This document shows positions 1-9,947 of a stretch of 64,000 nt of DNA, piece after piece (the first letter of the stretch is position 1; each line of letters opens with the position of its first letter). The notes under the pieces are model-generated. The model ran no database searches. It saw only the letters and a program-made list of their open reading frames with translations, and had not been told where the DNA came from. The translations under genes and the position numbers were made by a program. Origin of the DNA: Chitinophaga rhizosphaerae (GTDB taxonomy: Bacteria; Bacteroidota; Bacteroidia; Chitinophagales; Chitinophagaceae); assembly GCF_003958645.1 (NCBI RefSeq), contig NZ_RXLO01000009.1:124001-188000 (forward strand). Direction: 5' to 3'.

Positions 1-36
1 GAATAATATATGGTATACAGCTTTTCTCATAGCCCG

Positions 37-3000
37 CTATCTTAACAATGTTACGTTTCCTGTTTTCGTGATCTTGCTCCCGTCCGTAAATTCGATATTC
101 AATACAAACGCGTAGGCATCCATCGGCTGCACCGTTCCGTTGAAACGGCCATCCCATCCCAGTTTCTGATCGTTCGACTGGAACATCAGCTGCCCCCAGC
201 GGTTGAAGACTTTCATGTCGTACCGTACTATACCGAACCCTTTGATTTCCCACTTGTCATTAATACCATCGCCGTTCGGGGAGAAGGCGGTGGGTACGTC
301 GTACAGCGGGTTCACGATCGCCGAAACTTCCTGGCAAACGGAATCTTCACAACCGAATTCCGTATAGGCCGTCAGGCAAACTTCGTAAATACCGGAACGC
401 AGGTACTGGTGTGTGGGGTTCGGATCGGTAGAGGAATTCCCGTCCCCGAAATCCCAACGGTACCGTACGGCATTGCGTGATTCGTTGGTGAACGTGGTAG
501 GCGTATTCTCGACAGGCTTGGTAGGCAGGAAGGAATATCCGGCGGTAGGACCGGGCAACACGGTAATGAAGCCGGTCGTATCGTCCTGCAAATTGCAGGT
601 ATTGGGGTCGAACGCGCGGAGGCGGACCTGGTACCGGCCGGGTGTTGTATACGTATGCGTGGGATAGATTTCGTCCGAAGTCGGGCTTCCGTCCCCGAAA
701 TCCCACTCAAACGTAACACCGCCTTTCGAGATATTGTCGAAATGTGCGGTGAACGGCGCACAGGAGCTGTCCTGAACATTGAAAAGCGCCACCACGTTTG
801 CCGCCACCCGCAACTGGATCGCCCTTTCTTCCGGCGCGTTGCAATAATTCGTATCTACCAGCCGCAGGCGAACGGTATATAAACCTTCTTGCGCATAACG
901 GTGCGTTTGCACCTGCAGGCCCGCTCTTACCAGCGGCGTATTATCCCCGAAATCCCACACGAAAGAAGTATCGGTAAATGGCTTGCCCGCCGGCGCCGTG
1001 GAGGTATTGGTAAACAGGTACTCCAGCGCCGTGCAGGGCGGCTGGCGCTGCTCGGTAAAGTTCACAGTTGCCTGGTCGTTGCGGACCCGCAGCGGCAGGT
1101 ACGCCGTATCATATACGTTACAACTCGCCGGATCGTATTTCACGAGCATGACGTTGTAGTCGCCGATGTTGTTGTATCGGTGCTGCATCGTAGGACTGGT
1201 ATTCCTGATCTCGGGCGTTCCGTCCCCGAAATTCCATATCCAGGCGGTGGCATTCACGTTGGTAGTATCGATAAACGTAATATCGGCCGGTGCGCAATAG
1301 TTGCGTCTCCGCTCCGCCGTGGTGAACCCGGCCCGCACGCCATCGAGGTTGAACGCGATCTTGAGGGACCCGAGGTTACAGTAATCGGTCATCCCGGTAT
1401 AATACGAGCCCGGTGTGCTGGGGAAACGCGTTCTCCGCGGCAGGTCGAGCTGGCAGGAAGCGCAAATGGCCTGGTAGATGACGCCGTTGCGGTCGAACCG
1501 GCTGGTGCCCCCGTCTACGTGCTCCGCCAACCCGTTCCCCCCGAAATAGGTCCCGTACAATATGCCGAGCGCATCGCGCTTCATCACGAAGAAATAAAAA
1601 TCGTCGCCGTCCGTGCGCGACTGCCGTGCGTCCGGCGTAATGGGCAGGCCGCGGGTATTGGAGGCGTTGAACCCTCCGTTCAGCCGTCCGCCCCAACCCG
1701 ACACGTACACGTTCTCGCAACGGTCTACGAGGAACGCCACGGGAGAAATGCTGGGCGTGGGGCCCGCCTTACCGAAAGTGGTGGAATAAATGATATCTGA
1801 CAGGTTGGGCCTGAGCTTGGTGATGAACTGGCGGGAATTGTCGTTATAAAAAGTAGGCGTACCGGCTGGCTGTTTGATAGGCCAGTTGCCTTCGGTAGTG
1901 CCCATCACATAGACGTTGCGGTTTCTGTCCAGCTGAATGCCGTACACCTGGTCGGCCTTCCCGTTATCCGAGCCCATGAAAGTGGATGCGATGATGTTCC
2001 TGCCGTCAGACGATAATTCGGTGATATAGCCGTCGCAGGCGCCGCCGCGGTAGGTATTGTACACGCCGTTCCGCGTGGGGAAGTTGTTGCTGGCGGTGCC
2101 GCCGGCCACGTATACGGTATTTCCCCCGTTGACGGCGAGTACATAAGCCGCGTCTTCCTGGCTGCCGCCGAGGAACGTGGCCCAGATCACGGCATTACAG
2201 TTGGGGTTGATCTTGATGACCACCGCATCCTGCCTGCCGCCCCCGTAAGTACCCTGTACCACGCCTGCGGTCGTCAGGAAATCCTGCGATTGGGTAGACC
2301 CCGCGATATAAATATTCCCGTTGCCATCGAGCACTACTTCGCTGCGGGCGTCGTCGCCGTAGTTGCGGAGCAGCCCGTCGATACCGGAAACTTTATTGGG
2401 CTGCATGTTGGCGCCGTCCGTCCCCGTTCCGCCGATGCGGATAGAGCCGATGATGGCGGTGCCGTTGGCATTGAGCTTGGTCACCACGATATCGTGCCCG
2501 CCGCCGGGGCCGTGGGTATTGGGCGCAGGGTAGCTGCCACCCGAGTTGCTGCGGCCGGAAATCACGAGGTTGCCGGCGCCGTCCGCATAGAGGGAATGCG
2601 GCTGGTCTTCCCCGCCGCCGCCGATATAGGTGCTGTAAATGATCCTGCTGCCGGTGGGGTTGAATTTCGTGATGCCGATATCGTATTTGCCGCCGTTGAA
2701 AGAATCGTCTACCGCCCCGGGAGAAAGCGGGTAACCGGGCCCGAAGACGATGCCGCCGCCGTAAAAGTTGCCGGCGTCGTCATAGGTGGCGGTGAAGCCC
2801 CAGTTGTCTGCGCGCGAACCGGTCAGCGTGGCGAACACGACCACGGGGTCTATCACCAACGGGTATTGCTGATCGTACCGGCCGGATACGCTGAAGCTCA
2901 GCTCGTTGCCTTTCAGCCTGTATTGTACGTTTACTTTTTTGCGTTGATTATCGATGAGTTGGTAGGCGTAAGGTTGCAGCTCCATGATCTCTCCTACCGA

Positions 3001-3720
3001 GGTCTGGATATGCAGATTCCCTTTTTTCAGGGCGAGGGATTGCGCGCCGGTATATTGCATCCGGATGGCGGAGGGGTCTCCGCCGGGGCGCACGATCAGG
3101 TCGTATTTCAATTGACCGCTTTCGGAGTACACCTGCATATCGATGTTCCGGTAGAGGTTTTCGTAACCTACGGACGTAAACGAAGAAAGGCCGGATTTCC
3201 AGCGCGATGGGTCGTTACCGATAAAATAGTTGATATTCTCCCGGGAAGGTTTGGATGGGGAGATGACCGGGTTGGAGTTTGCGTTGAGGAAGGAAATATC
3301 ATACACATGCCCCCTCACCTTCCCGGGAACATATCCGCCGCCGCCGCCAACGGCGCCATTACCCGTTCCGGGCTGTTGCGCTCCGGCGGACCGGGTGCCG
3401 AATTTCCCGCCGTCGGGATTATAAGTGGTATCTCCGCTGCGGGGGTGGCCATGGTTGGCTTCTACCATCCGCCGCATGTCGTCCGGGTTGTAGAACAACA
3501 TCCGGATGGCGTTCTTTTTCAGGAAGATATTACCGCCACCGAGGTTGGCGCGGTAGACGAAGTCGCCGTCCCACTGCCCTTTATTCTCAATGAATTCGAT
3601 CGCGGAACGCATGGCACCGTGGTCGTGCGCCGCTTCCTGAGACCATGTTTTCCCGGCGATCAACACCAGTATTCCGATCTGTAGCAGGCTGAAAATTCTG
3701 ATAGGGCGAGTAGATTTCAA
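37..3720 (-). CDS. T9SS-secreted PKD-domain surface protein with gliding-motility (CHU_C) C-terminus
   Basis: A 1227-residue exported protein. A TTG start at 3720 is chosen because it is directly followed by a basic, then hydrophobic signal peptide ending near TWSQ, and an in-frame stop lies just upstream. The N-terminal region carries the ENKGQW motif seen in many Bacteroidota surface proteins. Residues of roughly 290-760 form repeated blades of a beta-propeller (SBBP-like, with recurring GNxYxxG and YGGG motifs). Four PKD domains follow, each with a WxFGDG or WDFGD core. The last 90 residues (PTAFSPNGDGIND, then FNRWGQ and GWDG) are a type B T9SS/CHU_C sorting domain, so the protein is expected on the cell surface or released. 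Binding to polysaccharide or a role in adhesion is inferred from the family only. Nothing here shows an enzyme active site. Confidence 0.9.
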   Translation of the reverse strand: MKSTRPIRIFSLLQIGILVLIAGKTWSQEAAHDHGAMRSAIEFIENKGQWDGDFVYRANLGGGNIFLKKNAIRMLFYNPDDMRRMVEANHGHPRSGDTTYNPDGGKFGTRSAGAQQPGTGNGAVGGGGGYVPGKVRGHVYDISFLNANSNPVISPSKPSRENINYFIGNDPSRWKSGLSSFTSVGYENLYRNIDMQVYSESGQLKYDLIVRPGGDPSAIRMQYTGAQSLALKKGNLHIQTSVGEIMELQPYAYQLIDNQRKKVNVQYRLKGNELSFSVSGRYDQQYPLVIDPVVVFATLTGSRADNWGFTATYDDAGNFYGGGIVFGPGYPLSPGAVDDSFNGGKYDIGITKFNPTGSRIIYSTYIGGGGEDQPHSLYADGAGNLVISGRSNSGGSYPAPNTHGPGGGHDIVVTKLNANGTAIIGSIRIGGTGTDGANMQPNKVSGIDGLLRNYGDDARSEVVLDGNGNIYIAGSTQSQDFLTTAGVVQGTYGGGRQDAVVIKINPNCNAVIWATFLGGSQEDAAYVLAVNGGNTVYVAGGTASNNFPTRNGVYNTYRGGACDGYITELSSDGRNIIASTFMGSDNGKADQVYGIQLDRNRNVYVMGTTEGNWPIKQPAGTPTFYNDNSRQFITKLRPNLSDIIYSTTFGKAGPTPSISPVAFLVDRCENVYVSGWGGRLNGGFNASNTRGLPITPDARQSRTDGDDFYFFVMKRDALGILYGTYFGGNGLAEHVDGGTSRFDRNGVIYQAICASCQLDLPRRTRFPSTPGSYYTGMTDYCNLGSLKIAFNLDGVRAGFTTAERRRNYCAPADITFIDTTNVNATAWIWNFGDGTPEIRNTSPTMQHRYNNIGDYNVMLVKYDPASCNVYDTAYLPLRVRNDQATVNFTEQRQPPCTALEYLFTNTSTAPAGKPFTDTSFVWDFGDNTPLVRAGLQVQTHRYAQEGLYTVRLRLVDTNYCNAPEERAIQLRVAANVVALFNVQDSSCAPFTAHFDNISKGGVTFEWDFGDGSPTSDEIYPTHTYTTPGRYQVRLRAFDPNTCNLQDDTTGFITVLPGPTAGYSFLPTKPVENTPTTFTNESRNAVRYRWDFGDGNSSTDPNPTHQYLRSGIYEVCLTAYTEFGCEDSVCQEVSAIVNPLYDVPTAFSPNGDGINDKWEIKGFGIVRYDMKVFNRWGQLMFQSNDQKLGWDGRFNGTVQPMDAYAFVLNIEFTDGSKITKTGNVTLLR

Positions 3721-3915
3721 GACGGTATAAATTTTTTAAAGATGGTCCCTTAAAACTAGTATACTTTAATAAACGGACGGGAGCAGTAAAATGTTACGGT
3801 CCGGGATTTGGTTGGCGACCGGCAGTGGACGGTTCACAATTAGGTATCAGGCGGGCTCAACATGCAAAACAAACCATCCCTGCCGGTCATTCCATGATGA
3901 ACAACGCAAAAGCCG

Positions 3916-6027
3916 TCAGGATATTTTACTCCATGCCGATTTTGACCGTTGGGTGGCGAGAAAATCGTGTAACGGGCCGTTTTCAGGGAGGGTAAGATCG
4001 GGATCTTCCGAAAGGATTTTCTCCGCCACTTCGCGGGCTGCGGCCAGTATGGCGCGGTCCTGGACGATGTCGGCCAGCTTGAGGTCGAGCAGGCCGCTCT
4101 GCCGGGTGCCCTCGATATCGCCGGGCCCCCTCAGTTCCATGTCTTTCTCGGAAATGACGAACCCGTCGTTCGTCTGTACCATCACCTTTACCCGCTCCTG
4201 CGAATCCTTGCCGATCTTGTTACCTGTCATCAAAATGCAGTAACTCTGTTCCGCCCCGCGCCCCACGCGCCCCCGCAGCTGGTGTAACTGCGACAGCCCG
4301 AAACGCTCCGTGCTTTCGATCACCATCACCGAAGCGTTGGGCACGTTCACCCCTACTTCGATCACCGTGGTGGCCACCATGATCTGGGTGTCGTTCGTCA
4401 CGAAACGGTGCATATTCGCTTCCTTCTGGTCTTGCGGCTGCTTGCCGTGGACCATGCTGATGTAATATTTTGGCTCCGGGAAAAAGGCTTTCACTTCCTC
4501 ATATCCCTTCGTCAGGTTTTCGAAATCCAGGCTGGCCGATTCCTCGATCAGCGGATACACTATATATGCCTGCCGCCCCTTCCTCACTTCCTCCTTGATG
4601 AAATCCATCACCTGCGGACGTTGATACTCAGTCTTATGTATCGTGGTGATCGGCTTTCTGCCCGGCGGCATTTCGTCGATCACAGACACGTCGAGGTCGC
4701 CGTAAACGGTCATGGCCAGTGTCCGCGGGATAGGCGTGGCGGTCATGACGAGGATGTGCGGCGGCGTGTCGCTTTTTTCCCATAGCCTTGCCCGTTGCGC
4801 CACACCGAAGCGGTGCTGCTCGTCTACGATGGCCATGCCCAGCTTCTTGAAAACCACTTCCTTTTCCAGCAGGGCGTGGGTGCCGATGAGGATGTGGATA
4901 TTGCCTTCTGCCGCGGCGGCGAGGATTTCCTTGCGGGCCTTGCCTTTGATATTGCCGGTTAGCAGCGCAACGTTGACGGGCATATCTTTCAGGAGCCCGG
5001 AAATGCCTTTGAAGTGCTGCTGCGCGAGGATTTCGGTGGGCGCCATGAGGCATCCCTGGAATCCATTGTCTATGGCGATGAGCAGCGACAGCAGCGCCAC
5101 CATCGTTTTGCCGCTGCCTACGTCTCCCTGCACGAGCCGGTTCATCTGGTGGCCGGTGGTGGTATCTTTCCGGATTTCCTTCAGCACGCGTTTTTGCGCG
5201 CCCGTCAGCGGGAAAGGCAGGTATTGATTATAAAAAGTATTAAAAACATCGCCTACGGCGTTGAAAACGAAGCCATGGGAATTTTTATGCCGGCGGATTT
5301 TGAGCCGGAGGATGCGGACCTGCGCCACAAAAAGCTCTTCGAACTTCAGCCGGCGCTGCGCCTGCCGGGCTTCTTCCTCGCTGGCGGGGAGGTGTATCTT
5401 GAAATAAGCCTGCGCGCGCGGCATGAGCCGGTACAGTTGCAAAACGGGCGCGGGAATGTTTTCGCGGATTTCGGACAGGGAAAGCTGTTCGAGCAGGTTG
5501 CGGGTCAGCTTGCCGATGGCTTTGGCGGTGAGGCCCCGCGCCTTGAGTTTTTCCGTGGTGTAATAAACGGGCTCCAGCGTCTGTTTCCCGTCTGCCGTAG
5601 CCTCGGTCAGCAATTCCATGTCGGGATGGGAAATCTGCAACTTGCCGTTGAACTGCGACATGCGGCCGTACACGAGGTACTGCACGTTTTCGCGAAGCGA
5701 TTTTTCCATCCATTGCCATCCCTGGAACCAGACCAGTTCCAAACGGCTGGTTTCGTCCTGGAAAGTGGCTACCAAGCGTTTGGCGCGCTTCTCTCCTACC
5801 ACTTCCATGTGCGTGATGCGCCCACGGATCTGGACGAATTCTTCCATCCCGCTGAGCTCGCGGATTTTGTCGATACGGGTGCGGTCGATATACCGGAACG
5901 GGAAATATTCGAGCAGGTCGCGGAAGGTGTGGATATTGATTTCCTTGCGCAGCAGCTCTCCCCGCTGGGGGCCTACGCCCTTCAGGTATTCGATCGGATT
6001 GTTCAATATGGATGCGATGAAACTCAC
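3916..6027 (-). CDS. recG: ATP-dependent DNA helicase RecG
   Basis: A 703-residue superfamily 2 helicase that remodels stalled replication forks and Holliday junctions. The N-terminal wedge/OB domain spans about residues 55-150. Walker A is GDVGSGKT at 301-308 and the RecG-type DEQH box is at 402-405, followed by TATPIPRT and the C-terminal helicase motifs QLRGRVGRG. Length is normal for the family. The start is a GTG at 6027, because the frame has no better ATG before the conserved N-terminus. It points away from the neighbouring surface-protein gene's promoter region and is separated from gltA by that gene's terminator. Confidence 0.97.
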   Translation of the reverse strand: MSFIASILNNPIEYLKGVGPQRGELLRKEINIHTFRDLLEYFPFRYIDRTRIDKIRELSGMEEFVQIRGRITHMEVVGEKRAKRLVATFQDETSRLELVWFQGWQWMEKSLRENVQYLVYGRMSQFNGKLQISHPDMELLTEATADGKQTLEPVYYTTEKLKARGLTAKAIGKLTRNLLEQLSLSEIRENIPAPVLQLYRLMPRAQAYFKIHLPASEEEARQAQRRLKFEELFVAQVRILRLKIRRHKNSHGFVFNAVGDVFNTFYNQYLPFPLTGAQKRVLKEIRKDTTTGHQMNRLVQGDVGSGKTMVALLSLLIAIDNGFQGCLMAPTEILAQQHFKGISGLLKDMPVNVALLTGNIKGKARKEILAAAAEGNIHILIGTHALLEKEVVFKKLGMAIVDEQHRFGVAQRARLWEKSDTPPHILVMTATPIPRTLAMTVYGDLDVSVIDEMPPGRKPITTIHKTEYQRPQVMDFIKEEVRKGRQAYIVYPLIEESASLDFENLTKGYEEVKAFFPEPKYYISMVHGKQPQDQKEANMHRFVTNDTQIMVATTVIEVGVNVPNASVMVIESTERFGLSQLHQLRGRVGRGAEQSYCILMTGNKIGKDSQERVKVMVQTNDGFVISEKDMELRGPGDIEGTRQSGLLDLKLADIVQDRAILAAAREVAEKILSEDPDLTLPENGPLHDFLATQRSKSAWSKIS

Positions 6028-6088
6028 GGCTGATTCGAAGGTACGAAGTACGGCAATTTAAGAGGAAATGGCAAACGCTCCGTGTCAT

Positions 6089-6118
6089 AAAAAAGCCCGG
6101 AAGCCATGGCTTCCGGGC
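6089..6118 (-). terminator. Rho-independent terminator of gltA
   Basis: A perfect 24-bp palindrome at 6095-6118 (GCCCGGAAG arms) is followed on the minus strand by a run of six T (6094-6089). It lies 28 bases downstream of the gltA stop codon and in the recG/gltA gap. Confidence 0.85.
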
Positions 6119-6146
6119 TGATATCTTATGTTAAGGTCCGGCCGGA

Positions 6147-7472
6147 TTAATCGGCGGATGCTTCTACCTTACCTTCAACGAATTGCTTCATCCACTCTGT
6201 AGTCACGGATTTCGGACGTTCGAGGGAAAGGCCGAGCGCGCGGTCCCAGCAAAGGGAAGCGAGTACGCCCAGCGCGCGGGACACGCCGAACAGCACGGTG
6301 TAGAATTCGTATTCCTTCAGGCCGTAGTGCAGGAGCAGCGCGCCGGAGTGCGCGTCTACGTTGGGCCAGGGGTTTTTAACCTTGCCGAGGTCGCCCAGGA
6401 TGCCGGGAACGGTATCGTATACGCTCCAAACGATCTGGACCAGCTCGTCGCTGGCCAGGTGTTTCTTCGCAAATTCCTGTTGCGCGGTGAAGCGGGGATC
6501 GGTTTTGCGGAGAACGGCATGACCGTAACCCGGTACTACCTTGCCTTCCGACAGTGTTTTCTTGACAAACGCCGCGATCTGTTCTTTGGAGGGAACGCCG
6601 CCACCCAGTTCTTCGCGCATGTCGAGGATCCATTTGATCACTTCCTGGTTGGCCAGGCCGTGGAGCGGACCTGCGAGGCCGTTCATACCGGCTGCGAACG
6701 ACAGGTAAGCGTCGCTGAGGGCGGAGCCTACGAGGTGCGTCGTGTGGGCGCTCACGTTACCACCTTCGTGGTCTGCGTGGATAACCATGTACAGGCGCAT
6801 CAGTTCCTTGAACCCTTCGTCTTCATAGCCGAGCATGTGGGCGAAGTTGGCAGCCCAGTCGAGCATGCCATCGGGCTGAATATGCTGGTCGTTCTTGTAT
6901 TTGCGGCGATAGATATATGCAGCTACGCGGGGGAGGCGGGCGATGAGGTTCAGGGTGTCCTCATACATATAGCTCCAGTAATCCTTTTTGTTTATGCCTT
7001 CGGCGTAAGCTTTGGCGAAAACGGATTCGGTTTGCAGCGCCATCACGGCCACGGTGAACATGGTCATGGGGTGCGCGTTGAGCGGAAGTGCGTTGATGGC
7101 GTCGAACACGTGGTTGGGCACGTGAGAGCGGCGGCCGAGCACACTGCTGAGGTTCTGAACATCTGCTTCCGTGGGCAGTTCTCCGATCAGCATCAGGTAA
7201 AACAGGCCTTCGGGCAGGGGCTCCGCGCCTCCGGGAGCTTTCGGGAGATGTTCGCGCAACTCGGGGATGGAATATCCGCGGAAACGGATACCCTCGTTCG
7301 CATCCAGCAGGGACGTTTCCGTTACCAGCCCTGTAATGCCACGCATGCCCTGGTATGCCTGGGCCACTGTAACATCGTCCAATTTCTTTGTTCCATGATT
7401 CTTGAGCAGGTCCTTAACCTCTGCGCCCAGTTCATCTGCCTTTGCCTTGAATTTCTCTTTTATATAACTCAT
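6147..7472 (-). CDS. gltA: Citrate synthase (mitochondrial/eukaryote-like type)
   Basis: A 441-residue citrate synthase that condenses oxaloacetate and acetyl-CoA at the entry of the TCA cycle. Catalytic landmarks are visible: the HADHEGGNVSAHTTHLVG block, AGPLHGLANQE with the active His, VPGYGHAVLRKTDPR, and NVDAHSGALL with the catalytic Asp. The sequence resembles the longer eukaryotic-type enzymes found in Bacteroidota rather than E. coli GltA. The gene is monocistronic, with a -7 type promoter 45 bases upstream and a strong terminator downstream. Confidence 0.97.
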   Translation of the reverse strand: MSYIKEKFKAKADELGAEVKDLLKNHGTKKLDDVTVAQAYQGMRGITGLVTETSLLDANEGIRFRGYSIPELREHLPKAPGGAEPLPEGLFYLMLIGELPTEADVQNLSSVLGRRSHVPNHVFDAINALPLNAHPMTMFTVAVMALQTESVFAKAYAEGINKKDYWSYMYEDTLNLIARLPRVAAYIYRRKYKNDQHIQPDGMLDWAANFAHMLGYEDEGFKELMRLYMVIHADHEGGNVSAHTTHLVGSALSDAYLSFAAGMNGLAGPLHGLANQEVIKWILDMREELGGGVPSKEQIAAFVKKTLSEGKVVPGYGHAVLRKTDPRFTAQQEFAKKHLASDELVQIVWSVYDTVPGILGDLGKVKNPWPNVDAHSGALLLHYGLKEYEFYTVLFGVSRALGVLASLCWDRALGLSLERPKSVTTEWMKQFVEGKVEASAD

Positions 7473-7516
7473 TTTCCCACAATGATTTAGAAAAATTAAC
7501 GTAATCGATCAATGAA

Positions 7517-7524
7517 CAAAAGTA
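7517..7524 (-). promoter_or_regulatory. gltA promoter -7 element
   Basis: On the minus strand the sequence reads TACTTTTG, an exact match to the Bacteroidota TAnnTTTG element. It sits 44 bases before the gltA ATG in an AT-rich gap. No clear TTG at -33 was found, so this is a partial match. Confidence 0.55.
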
Positions 7525-7606
7525 ATGATTAAAAAATTAAATCCCGCCGTTTAAAGACAGATTTAACGGAGGAATTCCGGTTTTTGGCTGAAAATGGTCA
7601 GCCGGG

Positions 7607-8686
7607 TTACTTGGGCGCCCTTAAATAGAGATAAAAGGCCAGTCCGGCGAAAACAAAGTTGGGAATCCATGCCGCCAGAAGAGGATCGAGGTCGGCTTTT
7701 GTGGCGAATACGGTGGAGAATTGCATGAAAAGGATATACGTAGCGCTGATCACGATCCCTATCGCCAGGTGCAGCCCGCTCCCGCCCCGCACCTTCCGGC
7801 TGGAGAGGATGGCGCCGATCAGTACCAGGATCACCACTGCCACGGCGGCCGACGTCCGCCGGTACTTCTCTACATAATATACATTGAGCCCCTCCGCCCC
7901 GCGCAACTCCTCCATTTCCAGGTAACGGTCCAGCTCGGGCGTGGTCATCGCCTCTTGTTTGTTCTTCACCTCGATCAGTTCGGACGGTTCCAGCGAAAGT
8001 TTCAGCGCCGTGTCCTGCCGAGTGGTAAACGTTTCCTTCATTCCGTTGATCTTCCTTTCGGTGACGCCTTCCAGCTTCCACTTTTTAGTGGCGGTATCAT
8101 AATTCACCCTTTCCGCGCGCAGCGTATAGAGCAGTTTCTGCTCGTCGATACGGTTGAGGATGAAGCTGGAGCCCGTCCGGTAATTGGGATCGTAATATCC
8201 GAAAGTGATGTAGGTATTCGTGTCTACACGGAGCGACTTGTCTTCCAAAGCTTTATGTTCCTTGGGCGCGCTCACGTATTTGGCTTCGAAAGTGGTGCGG
8301 ATGCGGTTGGCGCGGGGCACCACCCATTGGTTGGCAGCCCAGAGAATGCCACCGAAGAGGACGGCGCCTACCCAGTAAGGCCGCAGGAACCGGCGGAAGC
8401 TCACGCCGGCGCTGAGGATGGCCACGATCTCCGTGCGGTAGGCCATTTTGGAGGTGAAAAAAATCACCGAAATGAAAATGAAAAGCGGGAACAGCAGCGC
8501 TGCGATATGCGGGATGAAGCCGATATAATAGTTCATGAACACGAACCCGAAAGAGAGATCGTGCTCCAGGAAGTCGTCGATCTTCTCCGTGATGTCGATC
8601 ACCACGGAAATGACCAGCAGCACCATCAGCGAGTAAATAAAGGTACCGATGAACTTACGTAATATATACCAGTCGATCTTCTTCAT
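7607..8686 (-). CDS. LptF/LptG family permease (YjgP/YjgQ)
   Basis: A 359-residue inner-membrane protein of the LptF/LptG family, a transmembrane part of the ABC machine that extracts lipopolysaccharide from the inner membrane. It has an N-terminal cytoplasmic start (KKIDWYILRKFIGTF), two or three N-terminal membrane segments, a large periplasmic domain (about residues 100-275) and three C-terminal membrane segments. As in most Bacteroidota, one copy is present here without its partner or LptB nearby, so F and G cannot be told apart. It lies downstream of tgt on the same strand but has its own promoter. Confidence 0.88.
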   Translation of the reverse strand: MKKIDWYILRKFIGTFIYSLMVLLVISVVIDITEKIDDFLEHDLSFGFVFMNYYIGFIPHIAALLFPLFIFISVIFFTSKMAYRTEIVAILSAGVSFRRFLRPYWVGAVLFGGILWAANQWVVPRANRIRTTFEAKYVSAPKEHKALEDKSLRVDTNTYITFGYYDPNYRTGSSFILNRIDEQKLLYTLRAERVNYDTATKKWKLEGVTERKINGMKETFTTRQDTALKLSLEPSELIEVKNKQEAMTTPELDRYLEMEELRGAEGLNVYYVEKYRRTSAAVAVVILVLIGAILSSRKVRGGSGLHLAIGIVISATYILFMQFSTVFATKADLDPLLAAWIPNFVFAGLAFYLYLRAPK

Positions 8687-8720
8687 ATGGATTTTTCGGA
8701 ACGGCCATGCCGCCAGGTTG

Positions 8721-8754
8721 CAAAGCTAACATTCCCGGCGGATTGCCGGGGCAA
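8721..8754 (-). promoter_or_regulatory. Promoter of the LptF/G permease gene
   Basis: The minus strand has TTG (8754-8752), a 23-base spacer, then TAGCTTTG (8728-8721), a good match to the Bacteroidota TTG-N19-23-TAnnTTTG promoter. It lies 35 bases ahead of the ATG at 8686. Confidence 0.65.
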
Positions 8755-8787
8755 TATATCGTATACCGATCAATTTTAACATACTTG

Positions 8788-9915
8788 TTACAGGCGCGTC
8801 TGCAACTGCGGCACCATCTTCCGTTTCCATTCCCCGTAAGTGCCGGCCAGGATCTGCTGCCGGGCGGTTTTTACGAGGTCCAGATAAAACGCCAGGTTGT
8901 GGATGCTCGCCAGCGTGAGGGCCAGGAACTCGCCGGCCACGAAAAGGTGGCGCAGGTAGGCCCGGGTATAGTTCTGGCTGGCGAAGCAGGGCGTTTTGGC
9001 GTCGATCGCCGAAAAATCTTCCGCCCATTTCTTATTCTTGATGTTCACGACACCGTCCCACGTAAACAACATCCCGTTGCGGCCGTTGCGGGTGGGCATC
9101 ACGCAGTCGAACATATCGATGCCGAGCGCTATATTATTAAGGATGTTCCAGGGTGTGCCAACGCCCATGAGGTAGCGGGGTTTCTCTTTCGGGAGGAGCT
9201 CCGTCACGATGCCGCACATCTCGTACATTTCGTTTTCGGGCTCGCCCACGCTGAGGCCCCCGATGGCGTTGCCGGCGCAATTACGGCTGGCGATGGCTTC
9301 GGCGGAGGCGCGGCGGAGATCTTTATACGTACTGCCCTGCACGATGGGGAACAGCGTTTGCTCGTGCCCGTACGCGGGACCGGTTTCCGCGAGGCGGCGG
9401 ATGCAGCGGTCGAGCCAGCGATGGGTCAGCTCCATGCTTTTTTTGGCATATTTGTATTCGCTGGGGTACGGCGGGCATTCATCGAACGCCATAATGATAT
9501 CGGCCCCGATGCTGCGCTGGATGTCCATGACATTTTCGGGGGTGAACAGGTGGCGGGATCCGTCGATATGGCTTTGGAACACAACGCCTTCTTCCTTGAT
9601 CTTGCGGTTGGCGGCGAGGGAAAACACCTGGTATCCGCCGGAGTCTGTGAGGATGGGGCGTTCCCAGCCGTTGAACTTGTGGAGGCCGCCGGCTTTTTCA
9701 AGGACGCCGGTGCCGGGGCGGAGGTAAAGGTGATAGGTGTTGCCGAGGATGATCTGCGCGTTGATATCGCTGCGGAGCTGTTCCTGGGTAATGGCCTTCA
9801 CGGAGCCGACGGTGCCCACGGGCATGAAGATCGGCGTTTCGATGGCGCCATGGTCCGTGGTGATGACCCCGGCTCTTGCGCCCGAGGGGTCTGTGGTAAT
9901 CAGTTTGAAATCCAA
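8788..9915 (-). CDS. tgt: tRNA-guanine(34) transglycosylase
   Basis: A 375-residue TGT that exchanges the wobble guanine of GUN-anticodon tRNAs for the queuosine precursor preQ1. Visible are the N-terminal ARAGVI and PIFMPVGT motifs, NTYHLYLRPG, DSGGYQVFS with the active-site Asp, FDECPPY, and GGLSVGE. The start is set at a TTG at 9915. It gives the usual family length, whereas the upstream ATG at 10014 would add 33 unconserved residues and lies beyond the promoter. The C-terminal zinc site is degenerate: the usual CxCxxC before YTRAYLRHL reads PCFASQ, with one Cys left. queE, an upstream preQ1 gene, lies elsewhere in this window. Confidence 0.95.
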   Translation of the reverse strand: MDFKLITTDPSGARAGVITTDHGAIETPIFMPVGTVGSVKAITQEQLRSDINAQIILGNTYHLYLRPGTGVLEKAGGLHKFNGWERPILTDSGGYQVFSLAANRKIKEEGVVFQSHIDGSRHLFTPENVMDIQRSIGADIIMAFDECPPYPSEYKYAKKSMELTHRWLDRCIRRLAETGPAYGHEQTLFPIVQGSTYKDLRRASAEAIASRNCAGNAIGGLSVGEPENEMYEMCGIVTELLPKEKPRYLMGVGTPWNILNNIALGIDMFDCVMPTRNGRNGMLFTWDGVVNIKNKKWAEDFSAIDAKTPCFASQNYTRAYLRHLFVAGEFLALTLASIHNLAFYLDLVKTARQQILAGTYGEWKRKMVPQLQTRL

Positions 9916-9939
9916 AGCCTCGCTGTTTTTTTCAGGACG

Positions 9940-9947
9940 CAAAGGTA
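9940..9947 (-). promoter_or_regulatory. tgt promoter -7 element
   Basis: The minus strand reads TACCTTTG, an exact TAnnTTTG match. A transcript would begin about 9933, downstream of the ATG at 10014 and about 18 bases before the TTG at 9915, so this site decides the start codon. Confidence 0.6.

Noticed and set aside
3791..4243. A 150-residue plus-strand open frame upstream of and inside recG
   Set aside because: Overlaps recG on the opposite strand and has no recognisable motif.
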